Part shown: in pieces, positions 1 through 11,279 of the stretch
Layout of the letters: every line of letters starts with the position of its first letter
Numbering within the stretch: the first letter of the stretch is position 1
Source of the DNA: Bretschneidera sinensis
Lineage: Eukaryota > Streptophyta > Magnoliopsida > Brassicales > Akaniaceae
NCBI GenBank assembly: GCA_023935145.1
Contig: CM043698.1
Span: 72,812,501 to 72,876,500, forward strand
Length of the DNA stretch: 64,000 bases
Direction of reading: 5' to 3'
Translations under genes and position numbers: made by a program
The notes under the pieces: generated by a model
Seen by the model: only the letters and a program-made list of their open reading frames with translations
What the model was told of the DNA's origin: nothing
Database searches by the model: none

Positions 1-1029
1 TATGATTCTTGCTTGTACTATAAGGGGCAGAAGATTGAGGAGATGGTGATCATCCTCATCTATGTTGATGACATGTTACTGGTTGGGAGCAGCATGGAGA
101 AGATAAATAAATTGAAGGCTCAATTCAGTGAGGAGTTTGAGATGAAGGATCTTGGCCATGCACTAAAGATCCTTGGGATGTGTATCATCCGAGAAAGGGA
201 GAGAAACAGATTGAAGATCTCTCAAACTTCCTACATAGAGAATATGATATCTAAATTCTCTATGGAAGATAGCAAACCAGTGAAGGTTCCACTTGCTGGT
301 CATTTCAAATTCTCCAGCGATCAATGTCTAAGATCGGAGGCGGAGAAGAAAGAAATGGAGAAAGTCCCTTACTCTAGTGCTGTTGGTTTTGTTATGTACA
401 CCATGGTGAGCACTAGACCAGACATTGCTCATGCAATGAGTGTTCTCAGCAGGTTTATGAGTAATCCCAGAAAGGAGCATTGGCTTGGGATGAAGTGGTT
501 GCTAAGGTATTTGAAGGGAAGCCCAGAAGTAGGGCTGGTGTATGAGAAGAGGGGTAATACAATCTGCCTTGAAGGGTTTGCATATTCGAACTATGGAGCA
601 GACCGGGATAAAAGGAGATCGATTACCTCCTACTTCTTCAATTTAAACGGATGTTGTGTAAGTTAGAAGGCTCAAATGCAGCCAGTGGTAGCACTCTCAA
701 CAACCGAGGCTGAGTACATAGCTGCTACGGAGGCCATTAAGGAAGCTATGTGGTGCAAAAGGTTGCTTGAAGAGTTGAAGGTACTGGATGAGCAGGTTAT
801 GGTATTTTTGGATAGTCAAAGTTCCTTGCACTTGTGTAAAAATCCAGTGTTCCATGAGAGGACAAAGCACATGGATGTTCGGTATCATTTCATTCGGGAA
901 AATGTTACGAAAGGATGCATCCATGTGGACAAGGTTGCCACGGAAGAAAATCCTGCGGATTTGGGTACTAAAGTTTTACCTCTAAGTAAGTTCAATCATT
1001 TCCTTGGATTGGAGTTTGTTAATTGGTAA
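1..1029 (+). pseudogene. Copia reverse transcriptase / RNase H fragment, broken
   Basis: 3' part of a Ty1/copia pol gene, cut by the window edge. It starts just before the RT catalytic motif (YVDDML, residues about 18-23 of the first open stretch) and runs through the connection region (SAVGFVMYTMVSTRPDIAHAM) into RNase H (STTEAEYIAATEAIKEAMW, then DSQS and HERTKHMDVRYHF). The reading frame is open from 13 to 663, stops at TAG 664-666, and resumes at 676 in the same frame (both positions are 1 mod 3), ending at TAA 1027-1029. In RNase H, the Asp expected in the A-Y-S-D-A-D-like motif reads AYSNYGAD, so a catalytic residue looks altered. The motifs are those of the Tork/TNT type. It is a dead retroelement fragment. 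Confidence 0.9.
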
Positions 1030-1105
1030 CTCAAGATGAGTTTGGATCCCGAAGCTTTTTGCATAATGGTTCAGGTTTTTTGAACACTTAGACAAAGGTA
1101 GAGAT

Positions 1106-2040
1106 TGTTGTCATTTGTCTAAAGTTCAAACATGTCCAAACATGGTCTAAGGATGGTTAAAGTCCAAACCAAATGTGGAGTATCAAATTTCAGCAAGTTA
1201 GAAGGCTGCACACATGTGTGTGCCTCAATTTGGAGCATGGGAAGACCATGCGCACTAGTGTGCGCACTTCTGCACAGCAGCAGAAGCATGTGCGCACTGC
1301 AGCAGAAGGCAGCAGCATCAGGCCTGAGTGCGCCGTGCACGCCCAACTCCGTGCCGCACCGCCCATGCCCAGCGCCGCACCGCCTAGGCACACTGCTGCA
1401 CACATAGGCAGCAAGCTTCAAGGCTCTCCAAAAGTGTGTGCGCAAGTCCAAAACGCACAGCACCACTTAGGAAAGTAATAAAGGGCCAAGATTGAGCAAT
1501 GATCAAGATCAAAGGGAGGAGAATGAATCTCAAGAATGTCTAAGAATTGAAAGGCTATAAAAGGGGTTCTCAAGGCCTCATTTCACAATAATAATAAGAA
1601 GATATACAACACATATACAAGAGAGATTTGTGACATTGTGAGATCATTGTAAACACTTAGAGAGAATTATGTAGAGTAACAAACACAAGAGGGACTCTTT
1701 GTTAGGCTGGTTGTAAAGAAGAGAGGATAGTATAGAATTGATAAAAAACTTTGTAATAGGACTATCACTTTCTAGTTCTCTTCTTGTTTCTTCAAGAACT
1801 TGGATTCTTGAAGAGGATTGCTGTAACTTTGTAAGAACCATTGAGATAGTGCAGAGAGTTCGGAGGAACTCATGGGGACGTAGGCACATTGCCGAACCTC
1901 GATAACAATTGCTTGTCTTCTTTTCTTTCTTTGATTTTCTGTTCTTGTGTTCGATTGCTATTTTTCTTTCTACAAGTCATTCAAGACTTGGGTGTTTGGA
2001 AGATCACCACCTGGGCATCTTGTCAAGATGATTTCCAACG
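1106..2040 (+). repeat. 3' LTR of the leading Copia copy, right end approximate
   Basis: A purine-rich stretch (acaaaggtagaga, about 1093-1105) precedes TGTTGTCATTTG at 1106, the expected layout of a polypurine tract and LTR start 77 bases after the pol stop. A TATA-like box (CTATAAAAGG, 1555-1564) and transcribed-looking sequence follow. The right end is placed at 2040 (...TTCCAACG) because the next bases belong to an exportin-like exon. The expected CA end is not present, so this end is a guess. No second LTR is in the window to confirm it. Confidence 0.55.
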
Positions 2041-2103
2041 TTAATTTAATCCATAATTTATTTATGCTTTCTGAAGTAGTGAATGTATCAGTGGTGTATA
2101 CAG

Positions 2104-2362
2104 GTTGAGGCATTGTTTATGCATGCAAAAGTAGTGAATCCAGAAGAGTCTCCTGTGAAAATTGCAAATATGCAACATACAATTTTGACAATTAATGCTC
2201 TGAACAAGGTTTTTTTCATCCTCTTTTGCAATCCTTTATCCTTAAAAAAATTATGCTTTTGATGTTATATTGGTTTTCCATATTGCCTAAAGTTGTTTTT
2301 TGGCATGCATACACCGTATGGTGGACACGTTAGAATCATTTGTATTTCCTTCTCTCCCTAAG
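2104..2362 (+). pseudogene. Exportin-T (PAUSED-like) gene fragment
   Basis: Two exon-like pieces match the plant tRNA exportin (exportin-T, PAUSED). The first, 2104-2208, is preceded by an acceptor (atacag) and followed by GT. It is exactly 35 codons and contains NPEESPVKIANMQHTILTIN. The second, 2309-2362, encodes IHRMVDTLESFVFPSLPK. In the family these two segments occur in this order but with roughly 35-40 residues between them, and I cannot find those here. Exportin-T carries mature tRNA out of the nucleus. Only a sliver of the roughly 1,000-residue protein is present, so this is a relic. It ends abruptly against an NF-YB fragment at 2362/2363. Assignment is by memory of the family motif, without alignment. 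Confidence 0.6.
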
Positions 2363-3138
2363 GTGTTGAGCCACTTAAGGTGTACCTGGCTACGTACAAG
2401 GAAGTCAGCTTATCTTTTACTTTCTGTTTATATGTTTGTTTGCTTTGGTTTATACTTGATTTTGTTTTAGTTTCCAGGTTGAAGTGGGCTTTTTTTTTTT
2501 TACTTCAGCATCCGTTAGCTATGGTGAGAAAATTAAGGAAGGAGAGGAAATTAAATTTCAAGTTCTATATTTTGTATTCCTCTCTGTTTATTTATATACG
2601 TCATAATTATTGAAGCAAAATAATCAGGATCAATTGAATGGTGCCTTCCTTTTCCAAATGATTAAAACTATTAAGTTAAAGAAAATTGTTCTCTTTTGTT
2701 TCTTTCGGTTTTCTTATTAACCAAGCAGGTTTCTTTAACATGCATGTGTTTTGTAAATTTAATTTGATGACGTGTCTTCTTTTGTGGGATCAATTTTATT
2801 GGGATGATTTCTCCTGTCATAGTTCGAGGTAATTAAACCCTCTTCATCCGACATTTTTGACAAACTTTGAACTTTGACAAGGCAATACTAAAGGATCTGC
2901 TAGGGGTGGGGATAGAAATGTTAAAAAGGATGCAGTTGGAGGTCTGCCTGGCCAAAACGCACAGGTGTGATCTTATAGACAGGCTTTAGAGTCTTTATTT
3001 GGGGTTAGAAATTTATGTTAGCATTGTTTACTTTTTATATATTTTCATCAGCTTACTGTATTATGTTATTTCTGAATTTGTGGTTAATGAACCAGGTTGT
3101 TTGCTCTTCAGGGATCCATGAACTACATTAATAACCAA
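2363..3138 (+). pseudogene. NF-YB transcription factor gene fragment, introns retained
   Basis: Three exon-like pieces resemble the C-terminal half of a plant NF-YB (CCAAT-binding histone-fold subunit). The piece at 2365-2403 encodes VEPLKVYLATYKE, the end of the histone-fold domain. The piece at 2881-2964 encodes GNTKGSARGG and continues to GLPGQNAQ before a GT donor. The piece at 3112-3138 encodes GSMNYINNQ, after cttcag and before GTAACT. Exon edges carry canonical AG/GT, so a genomic (not mRNA-derived) copy was the source. The N-terminal histone-fold exons and the final exon are missing. The first piece is in a different frame from the exportin-like sequence abutting it. Non-functional fragment. 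Confidence 0.6.
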
Positions 3139-3141
3139 GTA

Positions 3142-3142
3142 A

Positions 3143-3183
<41 letters not shown>

Positions 3184-3184
3184 A
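3142..3184. repeat. (CT)n(CA)n microsatellite
   Basis: A run of CT dinucleotides passes directly into CA dinucleotides, immediately after the last NF-YB-like splice donor. Confidence 0.95.
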
Positions 3185-3715
3185 TTCATGCTCAAATTAT
3201 GATAATAGAGCTAATACTTATGTGTTTATATATGAATATTTCATCATTTGTGCACCATTTTTTATAATTACCATATGTGGACCACATTTTTTTTATAATT
3301 ACCGTTCGCGCACTTTGGTGATGTATACTTAGTTGTTCTATTTCTGGTTTGATAGATTAAGGACAACCTGGTGGTGTTAAATTTTCCTGAATTCTTTATA
3401 AGTGGATCTGCATTCAGTCTTCATTTTTGTCTTGTTACTGTTTATTTGAATGGTAAAATGATGGGGCTTCAAGACTCAGAAGTGGAAACTAGCTGTTGAT
3501 TAGGCTGTTCCTAAGAAACTTTATAGTGGTTGCTTTGATGTGTCTGTGATCCAGAAAATGGGCAGCAGAATTTTTGCTGAACTTTCTCATGTGAGAAAGC
3601 TTTGCACTATCAATGCTAGTTGTCTGGTTCTGGTGAAGTTGTTCTCTTATCTAGTTGGAAATCAATGCAGAACTAATTGTTTTAAGGTGCTCTGTTATCA
3701 GAGGGATGCAGGGAT

Positions 3716-4213
3716 GTGGATTTAATCGCAGAGGATGATTCACTGGTGGCACTATCATGGATTAGAAAGGAAGCTAGGAGACCATGGAGGCTAAACAAAT
3801 CTTTCAATGAATTTCAGAAAGCGTTGCAGGTACCTTCTAAGGTTGATTTCATTCATACAAAGGGAGAAGTTAAAAATTTGGCAGTCCTTTTAGCCAAATT
3901 GGGAGTTAGGAAAAGTAACAATAAAGAGGCCTGGATTCAATTACCAAGTGTGAACACATACGTAGTAGAAATGTAAGGGTGGATGGACTTTCATAGTAGG
4001 CTTGCTACGTCTTAATCTTTGGTTTTGTTTAGGGATTCAATTTGTACTTCACCTATGCTCTGTTATGGGGTCTGTTTAGTTTGTTGTTCTGCAAATTGGT
4101 ATTTGCTTTATCTGCTTTGTACTTGGTGTTGTACCTAAGGATGGTCGGTTTGGCTTATGTAAGAATGTCAAATGCTTCAATCTAATAAAATGACTACTTG
4201 CTTCTAAAAAAAA
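3716..4213 (+). mobile_element. 5'-truncated LINE: RNase H remnant plus 3' UTR and poly(A)
   Basis: The open frame 3716-3976 encodes a plant LINE-type RNase H C-terminal part: AEDDSLVALSWIRKEARRPW, then VDFIHTKGEVKNLAVLLAKL, the usual order of the D-S-x-A-x-x-W segment and the H-x-x-x-E-x-N-x-x-A-D-x-L-A segment. The D of the last motif reads V, so a catalytic residue is lost. A 3' UTR-like stretch follows with AATAAAATGACTACTTG and ends in eight A residues (about 4206-4213), typical of LINE tails. The sequence 3360-3715 may hold more of the same element, but I recognise nothing in it. No RT domain remains. Confidence 0.6.
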
Positions 4214-4539
4214 CTTTTAACTATATACATTTATTTTTCCTTTAACATGTATCGAAAATCTGACTTATGGTTTTGACATTTTGTTCTACAGAATTACTTG
4301 ACAAAGTCGTCAATGATGAGGATGAACACCTTAGGGATCCATAAAGAAGAAGAAGAAGAATAAGACGAAAAACTAAAAGGAAAATTAAGTATATTGAATT
4401 GTATTTTATAAAGATTTTTATGAAAGAAATTTTGCTATATATTTTTTTTATTAATTAATATAATTAGATCTATTGATTTAGTTTACTGATTGTTATGATT
4501 GGTTTAATGATTTGATTTCTCTTCTAGTTTTATCTATTT

Positions 4540-5297
4540 GTGACAATTGTTGTTTCATCACAAAAAAAGTTTCAAATTTCTCATGACATTAAACATATCG
4601 TCAACAAAATTATCATGATCGTCATTAATGTTTCTCATATAACCAATTAAATCAAGTTTTTAGTGATGAATTTATGACATTTAATGGCACAATTTTGATA
4701 GCTTCTATGACACATATGTCACTAAAGGGAAAATCTTTTGTGATGTTCACTATTTTGTCATCTTTACTAATTTAAGCAATAACTATAGTGACTATTCACG
4801 ATAATTAAGGACAAAATTGTATAGATATAGTGATAGATAAAACGTCACAAAAATGTCTTTCTTATGGTGATACTTAACTTTCGTTTTCTACAGTGAAATA
4901 TAGTTGTCTTTTTGGTGACGCATCGGCCTTCAGCAACAAATTCTGATTAGCTTTCATAACGATTTTTAGTGTCACTAATTTTTTATTCTTTAGGTGATGT
5001 GTAACTTTTCATCACATATAGTAAACCTTTGTCATGTATTTAGTGACGAATACAACTATTTAATGACAAAATTTCATTAGTATAGGTAACGCAACATTGC
5101 ATCACAAAATATTTTTTCCTTTGTGACAATAATGAAATTTGTCGCCTATACCTAACAATTTGTGACGACAATACTGAATCATCACAAATACTTTTACTAA
5201 CGGAGCTATGTAGATGATTCACATTACAATTTTTTTTCGTCACCAAAATGCTTTCGTGACGAAATTATTAATTTTTTGTGATGTTTTAATGTGCCAC
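4540..5297. mobile_element. Subterminal region of a CACTA-like DNA transposon
   Basis: The stretch is packed with short inverted and direct copies of motifs such as TTTGTGACGA, TCATCACAAA, AGTGACGAAT and ATGTCACTAAA. This is the style of the subterminal repeats of plant CACTA (En/Spm) elements. It continues after an inserted gypsy LTR to a terminus at 7495-7522. The opposite CACTA terminus was not found. The stretch 4214-4539 is AT-rich, contains a GAA run at about 4345-4362, and could be the last transposase exon and 3' UTR, but this is not demonstrable. Confidence 0.5.
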
Positions 5298-7494
5298 TGT
5301 AACGACCCATCCAGGGTTGACCACCCCCAAGACGGTGTCATCACATTTTTTAGAATCCCAGCACGACAGATATATGCAACTATAATAAAATAATATTAAC
5401 AAAAAGTTTCAAACCTCAACAGGGGAAGCATATAAATCTAATATTAATTTACATATAATTTACAACGAAAAATGCATGAATATTTACAATAACTTCTTTT
5501 TTCAAGTCTTTTTTTTTATTGCCTAAGGATATTGACACATACGTGGCTTATAGAAATTAAATCCGTCTGACTTTTGTCCCACCGGCCTAATTGTCCTTTC
5601 TGCTACTTGAAATCATTGTACAATGAGGAATGAGCTTCACAAGCTCAGTGAATTAAATTTACTAAAAGTATTCCAATTTCATAAATAGTCTTTTAATATT
5701 TAATGATAACTTTCTACTATCATTTCACATGTCATAAGATTTATTCTCTATCAATCTCTTCTTCTCAATCATTGGTCCACCTTAAGACCATTAATTATCT
5801 CAAACTTACCTCGTAATGAGGTTCACATCATAAAGTCTATCATTTAGATGGTTCTTATCATTCTCTGCTTCTTTCTTACCATAATTTTCTCTCTCTGAGA
5901 GCCCAAATCATCTATAAACAATTTTACAATAACATACAACACCTCAGCATTTCAATAATGCAGAAATAATTAAAACAAATGCAAATGCATGAATTATGAT
6001 GGGAACGTCTTCCCACCTGTCGACAGGTTATTATTATCTTAGACCGGCTGTCTTCTCGGTTCTTTTCATTCTCATTTAGACCGGCTGCCTTCTCGGTTCT
6101 TTTCATTCTCATTTAGACCGGCTGCCTTCCTGGTTCTTTTCGTTCTCATTTAGACCGGCTGCCTTCCCAGTTCTTTCATTTTCATCAGACCGGCTGCCAT
6201 TTTGGTTCTTTCATTTTTTATTTAGACCGGTTGCCTTCCCAGTTCTTTCATTTTTTATTTAGACCAGCTGCCTTCTCGGTTCTTTTACTTCTCATTTAAT
6301 GCATATATATATGAGCAATGTATGAAAATATGCCTCTTAACAGTAATATATAAAAATAACATAAATTCAACACACTTAAATTGACAATCTTGAATATTCT
6401 CAAATTTATAAAATTCCACAAAATTTTCTCTCATCCCAAATCACATCAAACCATCCATTAAAGCTTATCAAGATCCATAAAAATTCATCTCCCCAAAATT
6501 CGTATCAAAACATCAATATAACTCATAACAATTTCACTTATCGTTTTATTATTAAATCAACTTATTATTCCTAAAAAAATATTATATCTCTCCTAATAGT
6601 TTTCTTCATGTTAAAAATTTATATCAGAAATATCAACCAAATCTTTATCTATCACCACAACATAAGCTAATAAATTATTTTAATATTATCACTAAATTTT
6701 TCATGTTTATTTAGACTACTTAGAGTAAATTCAACTCACCACGTAGCCTCTAAAGCTACCCGTGGATCACCTTCTTGCCTTTCCCGTTCCTCGCAGAAAC
6801 TTCCCCCGATTGTAGATCGTCAACACCTGATATCATATTTATATTAAATTTATAATTTCTTCTTCAATTCATTATAAACCACTCACTTTGAAAATTCTCA
6901 CTTTGTATTAAGAGAAATTTCATAAATACTAAAAATTCCAAAAATAAACACTATAATATTACCTTCTGCTTCTCTAACAACTATTCTTGATTTTCTACAA
7001 ATAGCCGCAATAAATCTCTTCAAAATTTTGCTATTACAACATTTCTCTAGGTTCCCAAGAGTTTCAAGAAAATGAACTGAGTTAAAGGAACTAAACAAAT
7101 TTCTTCGAGTAACTTACCTGAACATCTTATACATATATATAGCAAATTTTCGTGGAAAATTTTGGCAGTCAAAAGGCTGCCTCACTACCCCAAAGTCTTC
7201 CACACTTTGAAAACTTGTGAGGCATTCACCATGCCTCACAATAAATTGGCAGTAGGTATTTCCTGCTGCCCACGATTTTCTTTGACTTTTTTTTTCCCCT
7301 TCTCCTAGACATCATCTAGACGTCCAGTTGATTTGTTGTTTTTTTTAATTAGATCTTTTCTTTTCTTTTCTTTTAATGACGTTCACATCCCAAAAAAAAA
7401 ATTTTAAAAGAATTATTCAATATATTATTTTAAATTTCAAGTCATATTTATTAAATTACTTCTTTACCCTTATTTTATAAATACGGGTATTACA
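5298..7494 (-). mobile_element. Solo LTR of a Ty3/gypsy-type retrotransposon
   Basis: Starts TGTAACGACCC and ends GGGTATTACA, so both ends carry the TG...CA inverted termini of an LTR, extended as TGTAA-ACCC. Flanks are GCCAC (5293-5297) and ACCAC (7495-7499), a five-base target duplication with one mismatch. Read on the minus strand, the middle (about 6740-6830) has a GGCAAGAAGGTGATCCACGG-like stretch seen in long gypsy LTRs of plants, and a related sequence is present at about 34660. No internal coding domain remains, so this is an LTR-LTR recombination product. Length is 2,197 bases. It splits the CACTA-like element. Confidence 0.7.
6041..6297. repeat. 37-bp tandem repeat, seven copies, inside the solo LTR
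   Basis: Copies start at 6041, 6078, 6115, 6152, 6187, 6224 and 6261. Each begins AGACCGGCTG(C/T)CTTC and ends in a T-rich ...TTCATTCTCATTT. Period is 37 with one 35-base unit. Confidence 0.9.
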
Positions 7495-7522
7495 ACCACT
7501 AAACACCAATTTTGTTGTAGTG
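7495..7522 (-). repeat. CACTA-type terminal inverted repeat end
   Basis: Read on the minus strand from 7522 the sequence is CACTACAACAAAATTGGTGT, the classic start of a plant CACTA transposon. It directly abuts a Copia RNase H coding stretch, so the CACTA-like element inserted into that Copia copy. Confidence 0.65.
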
Positions 7523-10058
7523 GCACAACTCCCCCTGCAAAAGTTATCAAGTACCCTGAAATAGATTTTCAAGAGTCAATATCACTAGCCATGTCAGCAT
7601 CTGCCAAACCATCTAGCATAGGTTTACCATCACCAAAACACAGACATGCCTTAGAGGTACCAATGAGGTATCTAAGAATCCATTTAACAGCTAGCCAATG
7701 TTATTTCCCTAAATTAGAAAGAAACTGACTGACAACACCAACTGCATGAGCGATATCTGGCCTTGTGCAAACCATAGCATACATCAAACTGCCGACTGCA
7801 AAAGCATAAGAAACTTTCTTCATTTCTTTTTTCTCTTTCTCACTAGTAGGGCATTGCTTGGAACTAAGTTTGAAATGATCTACAAGTGGAGTAATAACAA
7901 GTTTCGCACTACTCATATGAAATCTCTCAAGAATCTTTTCAAGTAACCTTCTTGAGACAACCACACCAAAACACAGACATGCCTTAGAGGTACCAATGAG
8001 GCATCTAAGAATCCATTTAACAGCTAGCCAATGTTCTTTCCCTAGATTAGAAAGAAACTGATTGACAACACCAACTGTATGAACGATATATGGCCTTGTG
8101 CAAACCATGACATACATCAAACTACCAACTGCAGAAGCATAAGAAACTTTCTTCATTTCTTATTTCTCTTTCTCACTAGTAGGGCATTGCTTAGAACTAA
8201 GTTTGAAATGATCTGCAAGTGGAGCAATAACAGGTTTCGCACTGCTCATATGAAATCTCTCAAGAACAACCACAGCTTCCCATGCTTTCTATCACGGAAG
8301 ATCTTCATACCAAGAATCTGTTTCGCCAGTCCCAAATTCTTCATAGCTAAGGATTTACGGAGGTTCTTTTTCAATTCATCAATCTTGCTAATATCATGAC
8401 AAACAATTAACATATCATCCACATAAAGTAAGAGAAAAATAAAGTTACCATCAGAAAACTCCTTAACAAACACACAATGGTCCAAAGTAGTCCGACTGTA
8501 ACCATGATTCTCCATGAAAGAATAAAATTTCTTATACCGTTGTCTAGGTGCCTGCTTGAGCCTATATAAACTCTTTCTTAACCTGCACACTCGTTGTTCT
8601 TTATCTTTGACTTTGAACCCCTCAAACTGCTCCATGTAAATCTCTTCCTCTAGGTCACCATGGAGGAAGGCAGTTTTCACATCAAGTTGTTCTATCTCTA
8701 AGTTCATACAAGCAGCCAAGCTAATAACAACTCGGATAAAAGACATCTTGACTACAGGTGAGAAAATTTCTTCAAAATCAATTCTTTTTTTCTGACTGAA
8801 CCCTTTCGTAACTAGTCTTGCCTTATACCTAGGTTGTGAGCTCTTACCTTCAGTCTTTAACCTGTAGACCCATTTGTTTTTGAGTGATCTTTTACCCTTA
8901 GGTGGTTTCACCAAGTCATGCGTGTTGTTTTCATGCTAGGATTTCAACTCATCCTATATGGCTTTTAGCTATTCATCTTTATGATAATCTGTCATAGCTT
9001 CATCATAACATTCCGGTTCTCCCTCATTTGTAAGCATCACATACTCATGAGGAGAATACTGTCTAGTAGGCTGACACTCTTTAGTAGATCTTCTCAACTG
9101 AGGTTCTGTAGGGGCCTGCAGAACTTATTGTTCTATATAATCATCATGAGGCAAATTAGTAACTATAAGATCATCGACAACTTGAGGAATAACACTATCA
9201 TTATCATTTGCATCTTTATTTTCTCCCTGAATTTCTCCCCCATGATCATCATGAGTTGCAACTAGAGAAGAAATTGGATCCAAGTTAATATGTTCTTCAT
9301 TGAAAGACTTAGATTTCACAATCTTCTGTAAGTCTTCAATGGTCTGGTCCTCAAGGAACATAACATTTCTACTTTTGATAATTTTCTTCTCTTTCGGGTC
9401 CCACAACCTGTAACCAAATTATTCATGTGCATAACCTAAGCAGATACACTCTTTAGTCTTACTATCAAGCTTGGATCTCTCATCTTTAGGAATGTGAACA
9501 AAATATTTGCACCCAAACACCCTTAAATGTTTGTAGTACACATCTTTCCAAGTCCAAACCTTCTCTGGTACATCAACATTCAAAGGAGCTAAAGGAGAAA
9601 GGTTAATCAAGTCAATTGTAGTTCTCATTGCCTCACCTCAAAAGGTTTTAGGCAGCTTTGCGTGAGAGAGCATGCATCGAATTCTTTCTTTTATAGTTCT
9701 ATTTATTCTCTCTACTACACTATTCTTCTGCGGTGTTTTAGGAATAGTTTTCTCAAGCCTGATACCGAAATCCCTGCAGTACTTCTTAAAAGGACCCCTG
9801 TAGTCACCACCATTATATGTTCTAACACATTTCAACTTTTGACAAGTCTCTCTTTCAACTTTCACATGAAATTCTTTGAATGCATCAAGGACTTGATTCT
9901 TAAAATGTAAAGCAACAACCCACACTTTTTTAGAGAAATCATCAATAAAAGTCACAAAATAGAGGGCACCACTAAGAGATATATCTTTCATGTAATAGAC
10001 ATCAGTACAAACCAAATCCAAAATAGTATTACGTCTAGAAAGAAGAGTTTTAAGAAAA
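7523..10058 (-). pseudogene. Outer Copia pol: integrase, RT and start of RNase H
   Basis: Integrase core 9638-10058: DVYYMKDISLSGALYFVTFIDDFSKKVW gives the first Asp region, and KTPQKNSVVERINRTIKERI carries the terminal Glu. 9419-9628 encodes the downstream AYLINLSP-like / VFGCKYFVHIPKDERSKLD segment. 9125-9406 is the acidic linker. RT 8246-8914 has NKWVYRLKTEGK, the ARLVTKGF(S)Q motif, LDVKTAFLHGDLEEEIYMEQ and LLLYVDDMLIV. The connection region 7701-8156 is internally duplicated. RNase H begins near 7630 and is cut at 7523. In-frame stops lie between each open piece. The motif set matches the Tork/TNT-type family of the copy at 1-1029. Confidence 0.85.
7631..8266 (-). repeat. 333-bp (111-codon) tandem duplication inside Copia RT
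   Basis: 7631-7933 and 7964-8266 are near-identical over 303 bases with offset 333. The intervening 30 bases (7934-7963) are the part of the unit missing from the other copy. The offset is divisible by three, so one open frame (7701-8156) reads through both copies, giving two consecutive KEMKKVSYA(S/F)AVGSLMY segments. Confidence 0.92.
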
Positions 10059-10063
10059 GAAAT

Positions 10064-11279
10064 TGTAGATCGAGGTTTCAACCTAAGAGGGGGGTGAATT
10101 GGGTTTTTAAAACTTTTTACGAAATTAATAAAAGTTTATAAAAATGAATAAGCAACAAACAAATAATACAAGAAATGTGCTGTAAATAAAGAGTTTAAGG
10201 AAAGAGGATGCAAACACGGTTTATAGTGGTTCGACAATATCAGATTCATTCCGACCCTACATCCACTCTCTTCAAGGAACTCCTTGAAGTAATCAACTAA
10301 GAAATCTTAGTCGCACAACTTAGCCGGGTGTTGCAAAAACAGTACACAAGCAACTTACAGGTGTTGCTTAAACCAAACAATCTTCTTCTTTTTGGAAGTT
10401 TTCCCTTCCTCTCGGAAGTAATCCCTTTACAAAAGATGTTGTAAAGTAAAAGGTAGAGAGACAGCAAATGAAAGCTTATTACAACATAAATGTCTCTCTT
10501 TCAAAGTAAAGCTTGAAGAATTGCTCAATAAGAATATTTCAAAGCTTTTTGTGTTTCAAGACTATAAAAACTTGATTGTGTGAGATCAACCCTTTTTGAA
10601 TGTATGCAACTTGTTATTGAATGCTTAAATGAATGAGTTTATATAACAATCAATTAATATGGTCGTTAGCACTTTAATTTGAAAAAGATTTTCTTTAAAA
10701 CATTCAGATTTGGAGTCCAACGGTCATATTTTTGAACTATCAGTCTACTGGGTCGTGATACCAGTCGACTGGGTTCACTTGGAAAAATCAAGTTTTCAGA
10801 CCTTCTGGGTATCCAGTCGACTGGTGTTTTTCATCCAGTCGACTGGGGACTTTGTGTCCGTTTTACCAGTCGACTGGGTTGATTCATCCAGTCGACTGGG
10901 TTGATTCATCCAGTCGACTGGTGACCTTCTGTCCCATATACCAGTCAACTGGTATATGTACCCAGTCGACTGGGTTTCAACCCTGTTTTTCTTCTATTTT
11001 TCATTAAAAACATTTGTTTTAAAATCAACAGTTTTAGAAAACCTTTTATGTTCGAGCCACTAAACAAGCTAATACAATGTATAAGTGAAACTTACATTGG
11101 TTCTAAACCTTAAGACCTATACTAGATCTTCAGTCTTCACTTGATACTTGATTTGGTTCGAGTTCTTGCACTTTGTTCCTTGGTTGAATGCATTTGATCC
11201 TTAAAAAAACTTAGCTTAAACTTGTTAGTAAAATAACAGTTGTGTTTTGCCATCATTAAAATACGGGTGAGGGTCAACA
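10064..11279 (-). repeat. 3' LTR of the SIRE-like element
   Basis: Read on the minus strand it starts TGTTGACCC (11279) and ends CTCGATCTACA (10064). It has a TATA-like box (GTTATATAAAC, 10637-10647). A palindrome array at 10740-10973 lies upstream of that TATA, in the U3 part. It matches the LTR at 19081-20288 along its length with scattered substitutions and one indel of about 11 bases near 10391-10403. Confidence 0.95.
10740..10973. repeat. Phased CCAGTCGACTGG palindrome array in U3 of the 3' LTR
   Basis: Nine 12-mers start at 10740, 10761, 10813, 10835, 10866, 10888, 10910, 10941 and 10962. Seven are exact CCAGTCGACTGG, a perfect palindrome. Spacing is 21, 52, 22, 31, 22, 22, 31, 21. The copy nearest the LTR TATA box is about 90 bases upstream of it in element orientation. 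Confidence 0.95.

Noticed and set aside
1119..1478. Overlapping open frames on both strands rich in Cys, His and Ala
   Set aside because: They lie in the LTR, overlap each other, and reflect GC-rich CGCAC repeats; no domain.
10710..10904. Open frame with repeated PVDW-like residues
   Set aside because: Produced by the CCAGTCGACTGG array in the LTR, not a protein.
10740..10973. CRISPR-like array
   Set aside because: Short palindromes in a plant LTR with partly shared spacers; a CRISPR system does not occur in plant nuclear DNA.
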